A DNA stretch of 64,000 bases from JBFMCC01 sp037445635 (GCA_037445635.1 JBBIKC010000010.1:1-64000), one strand, 5' to 3'; shown: positions 41,657 through 50,164, numbered from the stretch's first letter. Notes: generated by a model from the sequence alone, not told the origin. A program made the numbers and translations.

Positions 41657-42682
41657 ATGCGCGTTACCCGCGAAACCCTCATTCGAATCGCAAAGGAAAC
41701 CGCCCAGGCGCGCGCCCATGACAATAAGGATATCGTCGCGGCCTACCTGACCGGCTCCCTGCTCGGCGATACTGACCCGTTCCTCGGCGGCGTCACCGAC
41801 ATTGACCTGGTGCTGGTCACCGCCTCCAAACCGAACCAGAGCCGCGAGATCGTCAAACTGACCGGCGACTTCCACATCGAGATCGCCTACCGCGCCCGCG
41901 CCGCATACAACCCGCCGCGCGAACTGCGCGTCGATCCCTGGCTGGGATGCGAGATCTACGCGCCCATGCTTTTATACGAACGCGAGAAATTCTTCGATTT
42001 CGTGCAGGCCGCCGTGCGGGCGGGCTTCGAGTTCCACAGCCCGGCGCTCACGCTCCAGCGCTGCCGCACCCTGCTCGGTCATGGCCGCCAGATCTGGATA
42101 GACCTGCTCGAAGTGGGCGAACAGGCCGGGCCGCAGGAAGTCGCCAAATACCTCAAGTCGCTGGTTCACGCGGTGAACGCCGTCGCGGAACTGAACGGGA
42201 ATCCGCTTGCCGAACGACGCCTCCTGCTGGACTTCCCGGCCCGCGCCGAACAAGCCGAACGCCCCGGCATGGCCGCCGGTCTGCTCGGACTTTTGGGCGG
42301 GTCCGGCCTCGAAGCGGGGACGCTCGCCTCCTGGCTTCCGGCGTGGAAGTCCGCGTTCCTGTCCGCGGCCGAATCGGGCAAAGCCGACCCGCGCATCCAC
42401 GCCGCGCGGCTGGCCTACTATGAGAAGGCCTTCCAGGCCATGATCGAAAGCGAGAATGCGACCACAGCCCTCTGGCCCATGCTCCACACGTGGACCGCCG
42501 CGGCGACCGTCCTGGACGCGACCCAAATCAAAGACTGGCATTCGGCCTGCGAAACGCTGGGGCTGGTCGGGTCAAAGTTCGAAGAGCGCGTGGCCGGTCT
42601 GGACCAGTTCATTGATGAGGTGGAAATCCTGCTGGACGAGGTCGCCGCGGCGAATGGGCTGGAGACTTCGACAAGCATTTAG
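41657..42682 (+). CDS. Nucleotidyltransferase-fold protein, function unknown
   Basis: A 341-residue protein. The N-terminal 90 residues have a polymerase-beta-type core: AYLTGSLLGDTDPFLGGVTDIDLVLV gives GS and D-x-D, and FHIEIAYRAR could give the third carboxylate. The rest is helical (HAVNAVAELNGNPLAERRLLLDFPARAEQAE) with no motif I recognise. GGAG lies 7 nt before the ATG. It directly precedes the DnaA-box-rich gap. Confidence 0.65.
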   Translation: MRVTRETLIRIAKETAQARAHDNKDIVAAYLTGSLLGDTDPFLGGVTDIDLVLVTASKPNQSREIVKLTGDFHIEIAYRARAAYNPPRELRVDPWLGCEIYAPMLLYEREKFFDFVQAAVRAGFEFHSPALTLQRCRTLLGHGRQIWIDLLEVGEQAGPQEVAKYLKSLVHAVNAVAELNGNPLAERRLLLDFPARAEQAERPGMAAGLLGLLGGSGLEAGTLASWLPAWKSAFLSAAESGKADPRIHAARLAYYEKAFQAMIESENATTALWPMLHTWTAAATVLDATQIKDWHSACETLGLVGSKFEERVAGLDQFIDEVEILLDEVAAANGLETSTSI

Positions 42683-42724
42683 CCATATTTAGGCCGAAGA
42701 AGTCTGACAACCGACTCGCCCCTT

Positions 42725-43060
42725 TGTGGATAACTCGCGGATTTCTGTGGATAACCAGCCTTCGGTGTGGAAAACGCCGCTTCGGGGACGTTGGATCGGC
42801 AAAAGGTCCGGCAAGACTCGCCCCCATATCTGGGGGAAGAATCCATCCTCCGTCCGAGATATGGATTTGAGGTCATCCCACCCCAAAATGCCCATAAAAA
42901 GTATCCGGGAGATTTCCACATGCAGAGGGTATCCGAGTCCGCTATATATGGCAAGCAATGGAGGTAAAAAATCCACCGGTTGGCCATTTCAGGGTTTTCA
43001 ACACTTTCCACAGTCCCTACTAAGATTACTAAAGACACATATATAATACAAATATACTGC
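42725..43060. other. DnaA-box cluster with AT-rich stretch; candidate replication origin or DnaA-binding region
   Basis: The gap 42683-43133 has no gene. It holds two perfect DnaA boxes (TGTGGATAA at 42725-42733 and 42746-42754), a one-mismatch box (TGTGGAAAA, 42766-42774) and weaker boxes in the other direction (ATTTCCACA 42912-42920, CTTTCCACA 43004-43012). A perfect CCCCCA/TGGGGG hairpin lies at 42821-42836. An AT-rich stretch (about 43015-43075, with ATATATAATACAAATATA) follows the last box. No dnaA, dnaN or gyrase gene is in the window. Confidence 0.5.
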
Positions 43061-43089
43061 TTGAATTGAGAGGGAAAAAATCGTACAAT
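43061..43089 (+). promoter_or_regulatory. Promoter of spoVS
   Basis: TTGAAT (43061-43066), 17-nt spacer, TACAAT (43084-43089), 44 nt before the spoVS ATG. Confidence 0.65.
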
Positions 43090-43133
43090 CTAGTCAGAAA
43101 TGGCCCCTGATAACCAACTCTGGGAGGCTCATC

Positions 43134-43394
43134 ATGGACATGATCAAGGTTTCCGCCAACTCCCGCACATCCGCTGTGGCCGGGGCAATCGCAGGAGTGA
43201 TTCGTGAGCATAAACATGCCGAAGTGCAGGCCATCGGCGCCGGCGCCGTGAACCAGGCCATTAAGGCACTGGTGCTGGCCACCGGCTATCTCAAACAGGA
43301 TGGGATCGATATCGTCTGCGTACCCGAGTTTGTGGATGTAGAGATAGACGACAAGGTACGCACGGCCATTAAACTGGTGGTTGATCCAAAGTAG
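43134..43394 (+). CDS. spoVS: Stage V sporulation protein S (SpoVS)
   Basis: An 86-residue Alba-like protein, full length for the family: MIKVSANSRTSAVAGAIAGVIREHKHAEVQAIGAGAVNQAIKALVLATGYL, then DIVCVPEFVDVEIDDK. SpoVS is common in non-sporulating Deinococcus-Thermus and Chloroflexota, where its role is open; the fold suggests nucleic-acid binding. GGGAGG lies 6 nt before the ATG. It has its own promoter and terminator, next to a DnaA-box cluster. Confidence 0.95.
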   Translation: MDMIKVSANSRTSAVAGAIAGVIREHKHAEVQAIGAGAVNQAIKALVLATGYLKQDGIDIVCVPEFVDVEIDDKVRTAIKLVVDPK

Positions 43395-43418
43395 AAAGGA
43401 GACTTCGGAAGTCTGGAA

Positions 43419-43466
43419 CCGCCGGATGCGGGGACTGTAAGAGTCCGCCCCGGCGGGTTTATTTTT
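43419..43466 (+). terminator. Intrinsic terminator after spoVS
   Basis: CCGCCGG (43419-43425) pairs with CCGGCGG (43450-43456), followed by GTTTATTTTT. A second small hairpin GACTTCGGAAGTC precedes it. Confidence 0.85.
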
Positions 43467-43470
43467 CGGG

Positions 43471-43476
43471 TAGAAT
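43471..43476 (+). promoter_or_regulatory. -10 box (TAGAAT), leaderless promoter of the lamin-tail protein
   Basis: TAGAAT ends 7 nt before the ATG at 43484; no Shine-Dalgarno sequence. Confidence 0.5.
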
Positions 43477-43483
43477 GGTTGTC

Positions 43484-45898
43484 ATGCAGCGCAGGGCTTT
43501 GGTTTTTCGCTGGCTGTCCGCGGGCGTGATGGTGCTGGCCCTTTTGCTCGGCGCGGCGGGAGGGGCGGGGGCGAACGAGGAGAGACGGCCTTATCTTGAC
43601 AATACTATGCAATCGCTTCCGTTCACTCAGGATTGGTCGAACACGGGATTGATTGCTGTTGACGACGACTGGTCTGCTGTACCCGGCATTGTTGGTTATC
43701 TTGGTGACGGTCTAGTCAGCGCAACTGGCGTGGATCCTCAAACAGTTGTTAATGGTTCAGCCACAACGATTGATGTCAATGCTAATCAAACCAATCCAGA
43801 TACCTTCACAACAGGTGGTGTATCTGAATTCGAAATAATGGACTCGGTGATTGCATTGCAAGGTTCTGGGACAGCAGACGCGCCACATATTGTGATCTAT
43901 CTCAATACTACGGGCAAATCCAATATCTCCATATCATATAATCTTCGCGACATAGACGGTTCTGCTGATGATGCGGTTCAGCCGGTTGCGTTACAGTATC
44001 GTGTGGGTTCAAGTGGAAACTTTACAAATGTTCCTGGCGGATTTGTAGCGGACGCGACAACTGGCGGCGCGGCGACATCGGTAATACCTGTCAGCGTTGT
44101 TTTGCCTTCAGCCGTTGATAACCAGCCTGAAATTCAAATTCGTATCATCACAACAAATGCAGTTGGAAATGATGAATGGGTTGGGATTGATGACATCATT
44201 ATCTCCGCGACCGACACCGGTCCAGCTATATCAATCACGACTCCTAATAATGGCGCGACTAATGTTGCCGTCAACTCGAACATCGATATCACCTTCAGCG
44301 AAGCGGTCAATGTGACAGATCCATGGTTCAGCATTGCATGCGGTTCCAGCGGCTTACATAGTGCGGCGGTCAGTGGCGGGCCGACGATCTATACGCTTGA
44401 TCCAAGTATTGATTTTGCCCCGGACGAAACTTGCGTGGTCGTTGTCCTGGCCGCCCAGGTGACAGATCAGGACACCGATGATCCGCCAGACCAAATGACA
44501 ACGGATTATTCTTTCAGTTTCTCCACGACAGTCACTATGATGCCGACCAGATCGCTGACTCCCTCCAGAACCCCGTCCCCCACGCGCACGCCTACCCCGA
44601 GTCCCACTGCAACCCCTCTGCGTACGGTGCTGATCAACGAAGTCGGCTGGATGGGAACCAGTTCCAGCAACACGGGCGACGAATGGGTGGAACTTTACGG
44701 CCCGGCGAACACGGATTTAACCGGGTGGAGACTCGTGGGTGGGGACGGCAGTCCGAACATTACACTCTCAGGGTCAACGGACGCAAACGGTTTCTTTGTC
44801 ATTGTCTCAAACTCCAGTGTTTTTCAGTCCTTTACTTATGGACAGGTTGACAGCAGCCTCATCATCGAAAACACCGAAGAGTCGCTTCAACTATGGGACA
44901 ATTCCGACCCGACGGGGAATAACGATGTATTGATTGACACGGTGACGCCCATCCTCATCAGTGGCGTGAACCGATGGCCGGCTGGATGCGGGCCATCGGG
45001 TTATACGTGTCCAACCACAAATGCCTGCACGAAGAATAGCAGTAATACCAATTACGCCAGCATGGAACGGCGCAGCGCACCGGATATTGGAGCGAACTGG
45101 TTTACCTACGGCGTAGCGACGCCGCCGAGTCCCGTTCTGGATCGCAATAATAAGGTAGTGTGCGGCTCGCCGGGGCAAGCGAACTGGGCGTTATCGGTGA
45201 CGGCGACTCCTTCAAAGACGCCATCCAGAACGCCCACCGCCACGCGCACGCGTACGCCCACCCCCTTCCCGACGCCCATCCCGATCGTCGTCATCAACGA
45301 GGTCATGCCGCGCGCCGGTCACGACTGGAACGGTGACGGCAACGTGGATGTCTACGATGAGTTTATCGAGATCAAGAATGTCGGTTCCTTACCGGCCAAC
45401 CTGAGCAACTATAAACTGGACGACGAGAAAGAGGGTGGGTCTGCGCCCTTCACCCTGCGGAGTCTGATCCTGGACCCGGGCGAGCGCGCCGTCTTCTACG
45501 GTTCGGAGACGGGCATCCTCCTGAGCGACGGCGGCGATACAGTGCTCCTGCTTAACTCCAGAGGCACGATCGTGGACGCCTACACCTACGCCGTGGCGGA
45601 TGAGCCAGACCGGTCCTTCTGCCGCCTGTTCAGCAACCCCGGTTACTGGCGCGAGAAATGCTTCCCCACGCCCGGACTGGAAAACGGCTACAGCGGACGC
45701 TATCCGCCCGGCCCGGACGGCTCTCACGAACCGGTCTGCCTGATGCCCGATACCGCCCCGGACGACTTCATCGAGGCCGAGTGCGAGGCCGCGGGACTGG
45801 GCATCTGGAACCCGGAATATTGGAATATGTTCCCCGGCGAGGGGGAAGAACGCTGGATACCGAACGAGAGCGAAAAAGATGCGGTGATTTACAACTGA
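43484..45898 (+). CDS. Secreted protein with Ig-like and two lamin-tail domains
   Basis: An 804-residue exported protein. Signal peptide (about 1-29, VLALLLGAAGGAGA), a beta-rich N-terminal region to about 245, a Big_5-like Ig domain (ITTPNNGATNVAVNSNIDITFSEAV), a Thr/Pro/Arg linker, lamin-tail domain 1 (VLINEVGWMGTSSSNTGDEWVELYG), a second such linker, then lamin-tail domain 2 (VVINEVMPRAGHDWNGDGNVDVYDEFIEI). No sorting motif is visible. The first third is clearly poorer in G+C than the second half and the neighbours, so the gene looks assembled from parts of different origin. Confidence 0.82.
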   Translation: MQRRALVFRWLSAGVMVLALLLGAAGGAGANEERRPYLDNTMQSLPFTQDWSNTGLIAVDDDWSAVPGIVGYLGDGLVSATGVDPQTVVNGSATTIDVNANQTNPDTFTTGGVSEFEIMDSVIALQGSGTADAPHIVIYLNTTGKSNISISYNLRDIDGSADDAVQPVALQYRVGSSGNFTNVPGGFVADATTGGAATSVIPVSVVLPSAVDNQPEIQIRIITTNAVGNDEWVGIDDIIISATDTGPAISITTPNNGATNVAVNSNIDITFSEAVNVTDPWFSIACGSSGLHSAAVSGGPTIYTLDPSIDFAPDETCVVVVLAAQVTDQDTDDPPDQMTTDYSFSFSTTVTMMPTRSLTPSRTPSPTRTPTPSPTATPLRTVLINEVGWMGTSSSNTGDEWVELYGPANTDLTGWRLVGGDGSPNITLSGSTDANGFFVIVSNSSVFQSFTYGQVDSSLIIENTEESLQLWDNSDPTGNNDVLIDTVTPILISGVNRWPAGCGPSGYTCPTTNACTKNSSNTNYASMERRSAPDIGANWFTYGVATPPSPVLDRNNKVVCGSPGQANWALSVTATPSKTPSRTPTATRTRTPTPFPTPIPIVVINEVMPRAGHDWNGDGNVDVYDEFIEIKNVGSLPANLSNYKLDDEKEGGSAPFTLRSLILDPGERAVFYGSETGILLSDGGDTVLLLNSRGTIVDAYTYAVADEPDRSFCRLFSNPGYWREKCFPTPGLENGYSGRYPPGPDGSHEPVCLMPDTAPDDFIEAECEAAGLGIWNPEYWNMFPGEGEERWIPNESEKDAVIYN

Positions 45899-45910
45899 CG
45901 CGCCCTGTGC

Positions 45911-45952
45911 ACAACGTCCCGAAGGCTCTCAAACCTTCGGGACGTTGTTTTA
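45911..45952 (+). terminator. Intrinsic terminator after the lamin-tail protein gene
   Basis: A 15-bp perfect stem (45911-45925 with 45934-45948) with core CCCGAAGG/CCTTCGGG and TTTT tail; it also ends beside the stop of the convergent kinase gene. Confidence 0.9.
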
Positions 45953-45953
45953 A

Positions 45954-46619
45954 TTAATCCTCGGCCGCCCTCGCCACTTCGTCCGGTGCAAAGACCACCT
46001 CGTCCTTGCCGGTCAACTTCTCCTCCATTTTTTCGATGATCAACTTCAAATGACCGGGATGCGCCACGAAGTCCAGGTCGTCGCCGGGCACGGTCAGCAC
46101 GGGACAGAGAGTGAAGCCCGCGATCCAACTCTCGTAGAGCGAATTGAGGCCTTCCAGATACTCGGCCGAAATGGAACGTTCGTAATCGCGGCCGCGGCTG
46201 GCGATGCGGTTGAGCAGGGTGGGTATCGAAGCCCGCAGGTAAATGACCAGGTCCGGGGGCGGGAGGAAGCGCAGGGTCGTCTCGTAGAGTTCGCGGTAGG
46301 TCTGGTAGTCGCGCGGCTGGATGCGTCCCTGCAGGAACAGATTCTGGGCGAAGATCTCGGCGTCCTCGTAAACGCTCCGGTCCTGGATCACCGAGGCCGG
46401 GCGCTGGGCCAGTTCGTGATGCGCCCTCAAGCGGTGCGTGAGAAAGAAGACCTGCGAATGGAACGACCAGGCGTTCATGTCGCGGTAAAAATCCGCCAGG
46501 TAGGGGTTCTCAGTGACCGGCTCGTAGAACGGCTCCCAGCCCAGCCTGGCGCACAACTTTCCCACCAGCGTGGACTTTCCCACACCGATGTTGCCTGCCA
46601 CCGCCACGAACTTTTTCAT
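45954..46619 (-). CDS. Deoxynucleoside kinase (copy 2)
   Basis: A 221-residue dNK-family kinase: P-loop FVAVAGNIGVGKSTLVGKLC, EPVTENPYLADFYRDM, the canonical VIQDRSVYEDAEIFAQN (DRS motif, which copy 1 lacks) and lid RIASRGRDYERSI. Together with the 40963 gene it probably covers salvage of purine deoxynucleosides. GGGAG lies 9 nt before the ATG. Convergent with the lamin-tail gene. Confidence 0.9.
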   Translation of the reverse strand: MKKFVAVAGNIGVGKSTLVGKLCARLGWEPFYEPVTENPYLADFYRDMNAWSFHSQVFFLTHRLRAHHELAQRPASVIQDRSVYEDAEIFAQNLFLQGRIQPRDYQTYRELYETTLRFLPPPDLVIYLRASIPTLLNRIASRGRDYERSISAEYLEGLNSLYESWIAGFTLCPVLTVPGDDLDFVAHPGHLKLIIEKMEEKLTGKDEVVFAPDEVARAAED

Positions 46620-46670
46620 ACGCGCTCCCGTCAGGTAGAGAGAGACGACCCGAAGGTCGTCTCTGCGTTG

Positions 46671-47414
46671 TCATGGGATCTCACCGGCCAGTTCTCGGTC
46701 AATGACACTCTTGAAGACTTCGATGGGCTGTGCGCCAACAATCGCCAGGCCGTTGACGAAGAAGGTCGGCGTGGAGCGAATGCCCAGGTTGATGGCAAAC
46801 TCCATATCCGCCTGGATCGCGTCCGCGTTGGGATTCTCGGCGAGGCAGGTTTCGAACGCGGCCATGTCCAGTCCCAGTTCGCTGGCGTATTGTTTGTAAG
46901 CCTCCTGGCCCAGTTCGTATTTTCCGCTGAACAGCGCGTCATGATATGGCCAGTAGGCGTTCTGATCGCCGGCGCACTCGGCTGCGATGGCGGCCGGCAT
47001 GGCCTCCGGGTGGATCGAGGTCAGCGGCAGATTGCGATAGACGAGACGGATCTTGCCCGGATAAGCCGCCATTAATTCATTATAGACCTGTTGGTGCCAG
47101 CGGATGCAATATGGGCACTGATAATCGCTGAACTCGACGATGACGATCTCCGCGTCTTCCGGACCGATGGCCGGGTAGCCCTCCCAAGGGACATCATAGC
47201 GGATGATCTCCGGTGTCGGCGTGGGGACCGGGTTGTCCGCGGCCGCTGCAGCCTGCGCCGGGACGGCGGCCATCGCACCTCCGCGTCCCCAGGCCATGTA
47301 ACCGACGAGTACGCCCACGGCGAAAGCCAGCACCACGAGTGCCGAATAAAAGTGGCTGCGCCTGAATGTAACGAAATCTTCGTCTTGTGTTTGAGGGGGT
47401 TCGGATAGTTTCAT
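46671..47414 (-). CDS. Membrane-anchored DsbA-like thiol oxidoreductase
   Basis: A 247-residue protein with one N-terminal anchor helix (FYSALVVLAFAVGVLVGYMAW), an Ala/Pro spacer and a DsbA/thioredoxin-fold domain. Active site FSDYQCPYCIRWHQQVY (C-x-x-C), insertion helices with CAGDQNAYWPYHDALF and cis-Pro loop GIRSTPTFFVNG. It acts outside the membrane, as oxidant or isomerase of disulfides. TATAAT (47422-47427) lies 7 nt before the ATG at 47414 (MKLSEPP), so it is probably leaderless; the longer frame to 47501 is rejected. Confidence 0.9.
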   Translation of the reverse strand: MKLSEPPQTQDEDFVTFRRSHFYSALVVLAFAVGVLVGYMAWGRGGAMAAVPAQAAAAADNPVPTPTPEIIRYDVPWEGYPAIGPEDAEIVIVEFSDYQCPYCIRWHQQVYNELMAAYPGKIRLVYRNLPLTSIHPEAMPAAIAAECAGDQNAYWPYHDALFSGKYELGQEAYKQYASELGLDMAAFETCLAENPNADAIQADMEFAINLGIRSTPTFFVNGLAIVGAQPIEVFKSVIDRELAGEIP

Positions 47415-47494
47415 GTGGCGGATTATATCAGAGGAAGAATCCGAAAGTGCACCCTTTTGTACCGGCGGGCGTATACTTACATCGGAGGAACACC

Positions 47495-47722
47495 ATGTCA
47501 ACCGAACATAAACGTCGTATCCCCTGGTATGCCTGGCCGTTCGTGGCGTTGTGGAAACTCATCGTCGGCATCGTCGCGGTGACCGGGCGGCTGGTGGCGG
47601 TGGCCCTCGGCCTGGTGCTTATGCTGGCCGGCATCCTCGTCAGCCTGACCGTTGTCGGTGCGATTGTGGGCATTCCGCTGGCCATCGTGGGTTTCTTACT
47701 GGTCTTGCGCGGACTGTTTTAG
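47495..47722 (+). CDS. Small hydrophobic membrane protein
   Basis: A 75-residue protein with a short basic head (MSTEHKRRIPWYAWP) and two hydrophobic helices (about 15-38 and 45-70). It looks like small superinfection-like or DUF-type membrane peptides, but I cannot name a family. GGAGG lies 5 nt before the ATG and a TATACT box lies at 47472-47477. Confidence 0.65.
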   Translation: MSTEHKRRIPWYAWPFVALWKLIVGIVAVTGRLVAVALGLVLMLAGILVSLTVVGAIVGIPLAIVGFLLVLRGLF

Positions 47723-47733
47723 GCCGCGCCGCC

Positions 47734-48396
47734 TCAGGAGGCGGCTATCCCGCGTCGAAACGGGAGCCTCAGCCGGGTCCAGAGCGAGGCGAGGGCGCGG
47801 CGCACCGGCGGGATTCGCAGAATCAGCAGTATCGTCAATACCAGCGCATACAACAACGGTCTTCCAATGTCACCCGACAATCCAAAGAGCGAGCCTTTCT
47901 TCGCCCACGCGTAGTGCAGTACGGCCAGCGGGGCGGTGAAGTAGATCGTAGTGTGCAGGCGTTTCCAGTTCCGCCCGAGGCGGACTTTCCATATATCGAA
48001 AGAGGTGATCGCCAGCGGGATGAGCATCAGAAAGGACGTCACGCCGACCAGCATGTACGGTTTCTCGATGATGGTCTGCACGATGAGGCTCCACGCGAGA
48101 CCGTAGTCGAGGTCCACGAAAATGAGCACGTGAATCGCCGCGTAGAGGAAGGAATACAAGCCGAGGGCGCGGCGGCGCTTGAGCGGTTCCTTCCAGCCGA
48201 AGACGGTGTTGAGCGGCGATGCGGTCAGCGAGAGGAGGAGCAATGTGATGGCCGCGCGCCCGGTGCGTTGCTGCATGTCCTGAATCGGATTGGCGGACAG
48301 GTTGTCGGTGAGCAGATCGAAGAGGAGGCGCGCCAGAGGATACAACGCGCCGAGGTGCATGACGATTTGGAGGGGGGTGTAGCGAGGTTTTTTCAT
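47734..48396 (-). CDS. msrQ: MsrQ, haem-binding membrane subunit of methionine-sulfoxide reductase
   Basis: A 220-residue ferric-reductase-like membrane protein with about six helices. Haem-type histidines are visible in IVMHLGALYPL, AAIHVLIFVDLDYG and NWKRLHTTIYFTAPLAVLHYAWAKKG, in the order of MsrQ (YedZ). It passes electrons from a cytoplasmic or quinone source to MsrP. It follows msrP, but the two are separated by a 120-bp mobile element (48489-48612), an unusual interruption for this operon. Confidence 0.9.
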   Translation of the reverse strand: MKKPRYTPLQIVMHLGALYPLARLLFDLLTDNLSANPIQDMQQRTGRAAITLLLLSLTASPLNTVFGWKEPLKRRRALGLYSFLYAAIHVLIFVDLDYGLAWSLIVQTIIEKPYMLVGVTSFLMLIPLAITSFDIWKVRLGRNWKRLHTTIYFTAPLAVLHYAWAKKGSLFGLSGDIGRPLLYALVLTILLILRIPPVRRALASLWTRLRLPFRRGIAAS

Positions 48397-48488
48397 TTGT
48401 GATCCGGTAGGGGCACATCGGCGCTTCGTCTGCGGTCTTCGCTCCGCTCACATCGCCCCGATTTCCTTCGGGAGCGCGATAATTGTGT

Positions 48489-48612
48489 TAGGGTCTGTAT
48501 GCAAAATACTTTTGAAGGTGGTCGAGTAGGCGGCGGGGTTTCGGTACGCCCTTACGGGCTACTCGACCGCCGCCGTATCGAGACCACAGACTGAATTTGC
48601 ATACACACCCTA
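48489..48612. mobile_element. 120-bp TA-flanked MITE, copy 1
   Basis: The element 48491-48610 is flanked by TA on both sides. Ends GGGTCTGTATGCAAAAT and ATTTGCATACACACCC are inverted repeats with about one mismatch. TA duplication and such ends are typical of the IS630/Tc1-mariner group. The inside can form nested stems (GTGGTC/GACCAC, GCCC/GGGC). A copy with about four differences lies at 53631-53754. It carries no gene. The right end creates the TAG stop of msrP. Confidence 0.82.
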
Positions 48613-49560
48613 GTAATTCTTTCTCAAATCCATGCCTTCGTACAGATACGCGACCTGTTCCGCGTAGCCGTTGAACATCAATGTTGGGCGGCGTCCCAGT
48701 TCGCCGATGCGGCGCTCGGAGGCCTGCGACCAGCGCGGGTGCGGGACTTCGGGATTTACATTGGAATAGAAACCGTATTCGTTCGGCGCGGTCGTGTTCC
48801 ACAGTGTGGACGGCTGTTCGGCGACCAGTTCGATGCGCACGATGCCCTTGATGGATTTGAAACCGTACTTCCACGGCACGACCAGTCGAATCGGTGCGCC
48901 GTTCTGGTTGGGCAATGGCTCGCCATACAGGCCGGTGGCGAGAATCACCAGATCATTCATGGCCTCGTCGAGGCGCAGGCCTTCCTGATACGGCCAGGGA
49001 AAGAAACCGTTGATCTGCCCGGGCATCTGCTTGCGGTCGAGGACGGCCTCGAAGCGGACAAATTTCGCATCCGAGGTCGGCTCGACCTCTTTCAGCAGAC
49101 TGGCCAGTGGGAAACCCATCCACGGGATGACCATGCTCCAGGCCTCCACACAGCGCAGGCGATAGATGCGCTCCTCCTGCGGAAACTTTTTCAGCAAATC
49201 TTCGATTGCATAAGTCTTCGGATTATTTACAAAGCCGCTGACCTCCACCGCCCAGGGGCTGGTCTTGAAATTCTGAGAGAGCGGAGCTACACCCTGCTTG
49301 TCGGTGGTGAATTCGTAGTAGTTGTTGTAATTGGTGATGTCTTCATATGTGTTGACCGGATCGCCGAGTTCGTCGGTGCGGCCGTCGGCGGCGGGAATGT
49401 TCGCGGCAGGCGTCACTGCCGCTTGTGGGGTGCAGGCGGCCAGCAACGCGCCCATGCCCGCGAAGCCGGCGGCTTTCATGAAGTCGCGGCGGGAGAGATA
49501 CAATTCTTTGGGCGTTATTTCGGAAGAGAGCACAGGCACAGATTTGTATTTGCTATCCAT
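48610..49560 (-). CDS. msrP: MsrP, molybdopterin methionine-sulfoxide reductase catalytic subunit
   Basis: Repairs oxidised methionine in extracytoplasmic proteins. Twin-arginine signal (YLSRRDFMKAAGFAGMGALLAAC, also with a lipobox-like AAC), then the sulfite-oxidase-fold core with the molybdenum-ligand Cys in YRLRCVEAWSMVIPWMGFPL, then LPNQNGAPIRLVVPWKYGFKSIKGIVRIEL. Length (316 residues) is normal. AGGAG lies 7 nt before the ATG. The stop codon TAG is made of the TA target duplication plus the end base of a MITE, so the native 3' end was altered or kept by chance. Confidence 0.93.
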   Translation of the reverse strand: MDSKYKSVPVLSSEITPKELYLSRRDFMKAAGFAGMGALLAACTPQAAVTPAANIPAADGRTDELGDPVNTYEDITNYNNYYEFTTDKQGVAPLSQNFKTSPWAVEVSGFVNNPKTYAIEDLLKKFPQEERIYRLRCVEAWSMVIPWMGFPLASLLKEVEPTSDAKFVRFEAVLDRKQMPGQINGFFPWPYQEGLRLDEAMNDLVILATGLYGEPLPNQNGAPIRLVVPWKYGFKSIKGIVRIELVAEQPSTLWNTTAPNEYGFYSNVNPEVPHPRWSQASERRIGELGRRPTLMFNGYAEQVAYLYEGMDLRKNY

Positions 49561-49588
49561 GATTTACTCCTAAATAATTTGGTTCCTG

Positions 49589-50155
49589 CTACGGATATTG
49601 TTCCGCCAGCAATGCCTGGATGGCGGCCTCAGTCTCCTTATAAGCGCCTTCGCCGATGTGACGATAGCGCAGGCGGCCCTGCTTGTCAATCAAATAAAGC
49701 GTCGGCCAGTAATGGTTGTTGTAAGCGCGCCACATCGCGCCGTCGTTATCCTGTGCTACAACGTATTCGATTTCAAAACGTTCAATCGCATCCTTCAGAT
49801 TGTCGAGGTCGGCCTCGTAATCGAACTCGGGATAATGGTTGCCGATGATGACGAGTCCCTGGCCGCGGTATTTCTCATCCCATTCCCTCAACGAGGGAAT
49901 CACATGCTGGCAATTGATTCAGCCAAAGGTCCACATGTCCACGGCCACCACCTTGCCGCGCAGATCGGCGAGGGTCAGCGGTCCGTCGGTATTGAGCCAG
50001 ACTGTGTTGGTGAATTCGGGCGCGAGCCCATAATCGGGCAGGTCGGGAGAGGACATCTCAGCGTTCAATCCTGTGGCTGGGGATGATGCGACCGGCGCGC
50101 AGGCCGCCAATCCGCACAATAAGAACATCAACCATCGTTTCAAGTCTGGCTTCAT
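49589..50155 (-). CDS. Probable selenoprotein: TlpA/DipZ-like thioredoxin lipoprotein (TGA as Sec)
   Basis: Two frames in one phase are joined by a single TGA (49919-49921). Read through, they form a complete 188-residue TlpA/DipZ-type protein: lipobox CGLAAC, DLRGKVVAVDMWTFG-U-INCQHVIPSLREWDEKY, GLVIIGNHYPEFDYEADL, cis-Pro region NNHYWPTLYLIDKQGRLRY, and the family ending GEGAYKETEAAI. Relatives have WTxxCINC, so TGA replaces the first, attacking Cys of CxxC. A stem-loop of the bacterial SECIS kind begins 18 nt after TGA. The selenoprotein would face outside the membrane, just before MsrP in one operon. The GTG at 49903 is a less likely separate start. Confidence 0.85.
49882..49900 (-). promoter_or_regulatory. 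SECIS-like hairpin after the TGA codon
   Basis: On the minus strand ATTCCCTC-GTT-GAGGGAAT is a perfect 8-bp stem with a 3-nt loop whose first base is G. The loop begins 26 nt after the TGA, within the range known for bacterial SECIS elements. An outer CAT/ATG pair can extend it across a 3x3 internal loop. Confidence 0.78.
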
Positions 50156-50164
50156 GATGGTTCG

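Noticed and set aside
42726..43060. Small ORFs in the DnaA-box gap (42726-43046, 42679-43038 and others)
   Set aside because: No family, no ribosome-binding site, overlapping frames on both strands, and the stretch is better explained by DnaA boxes and AT-rich DNA.
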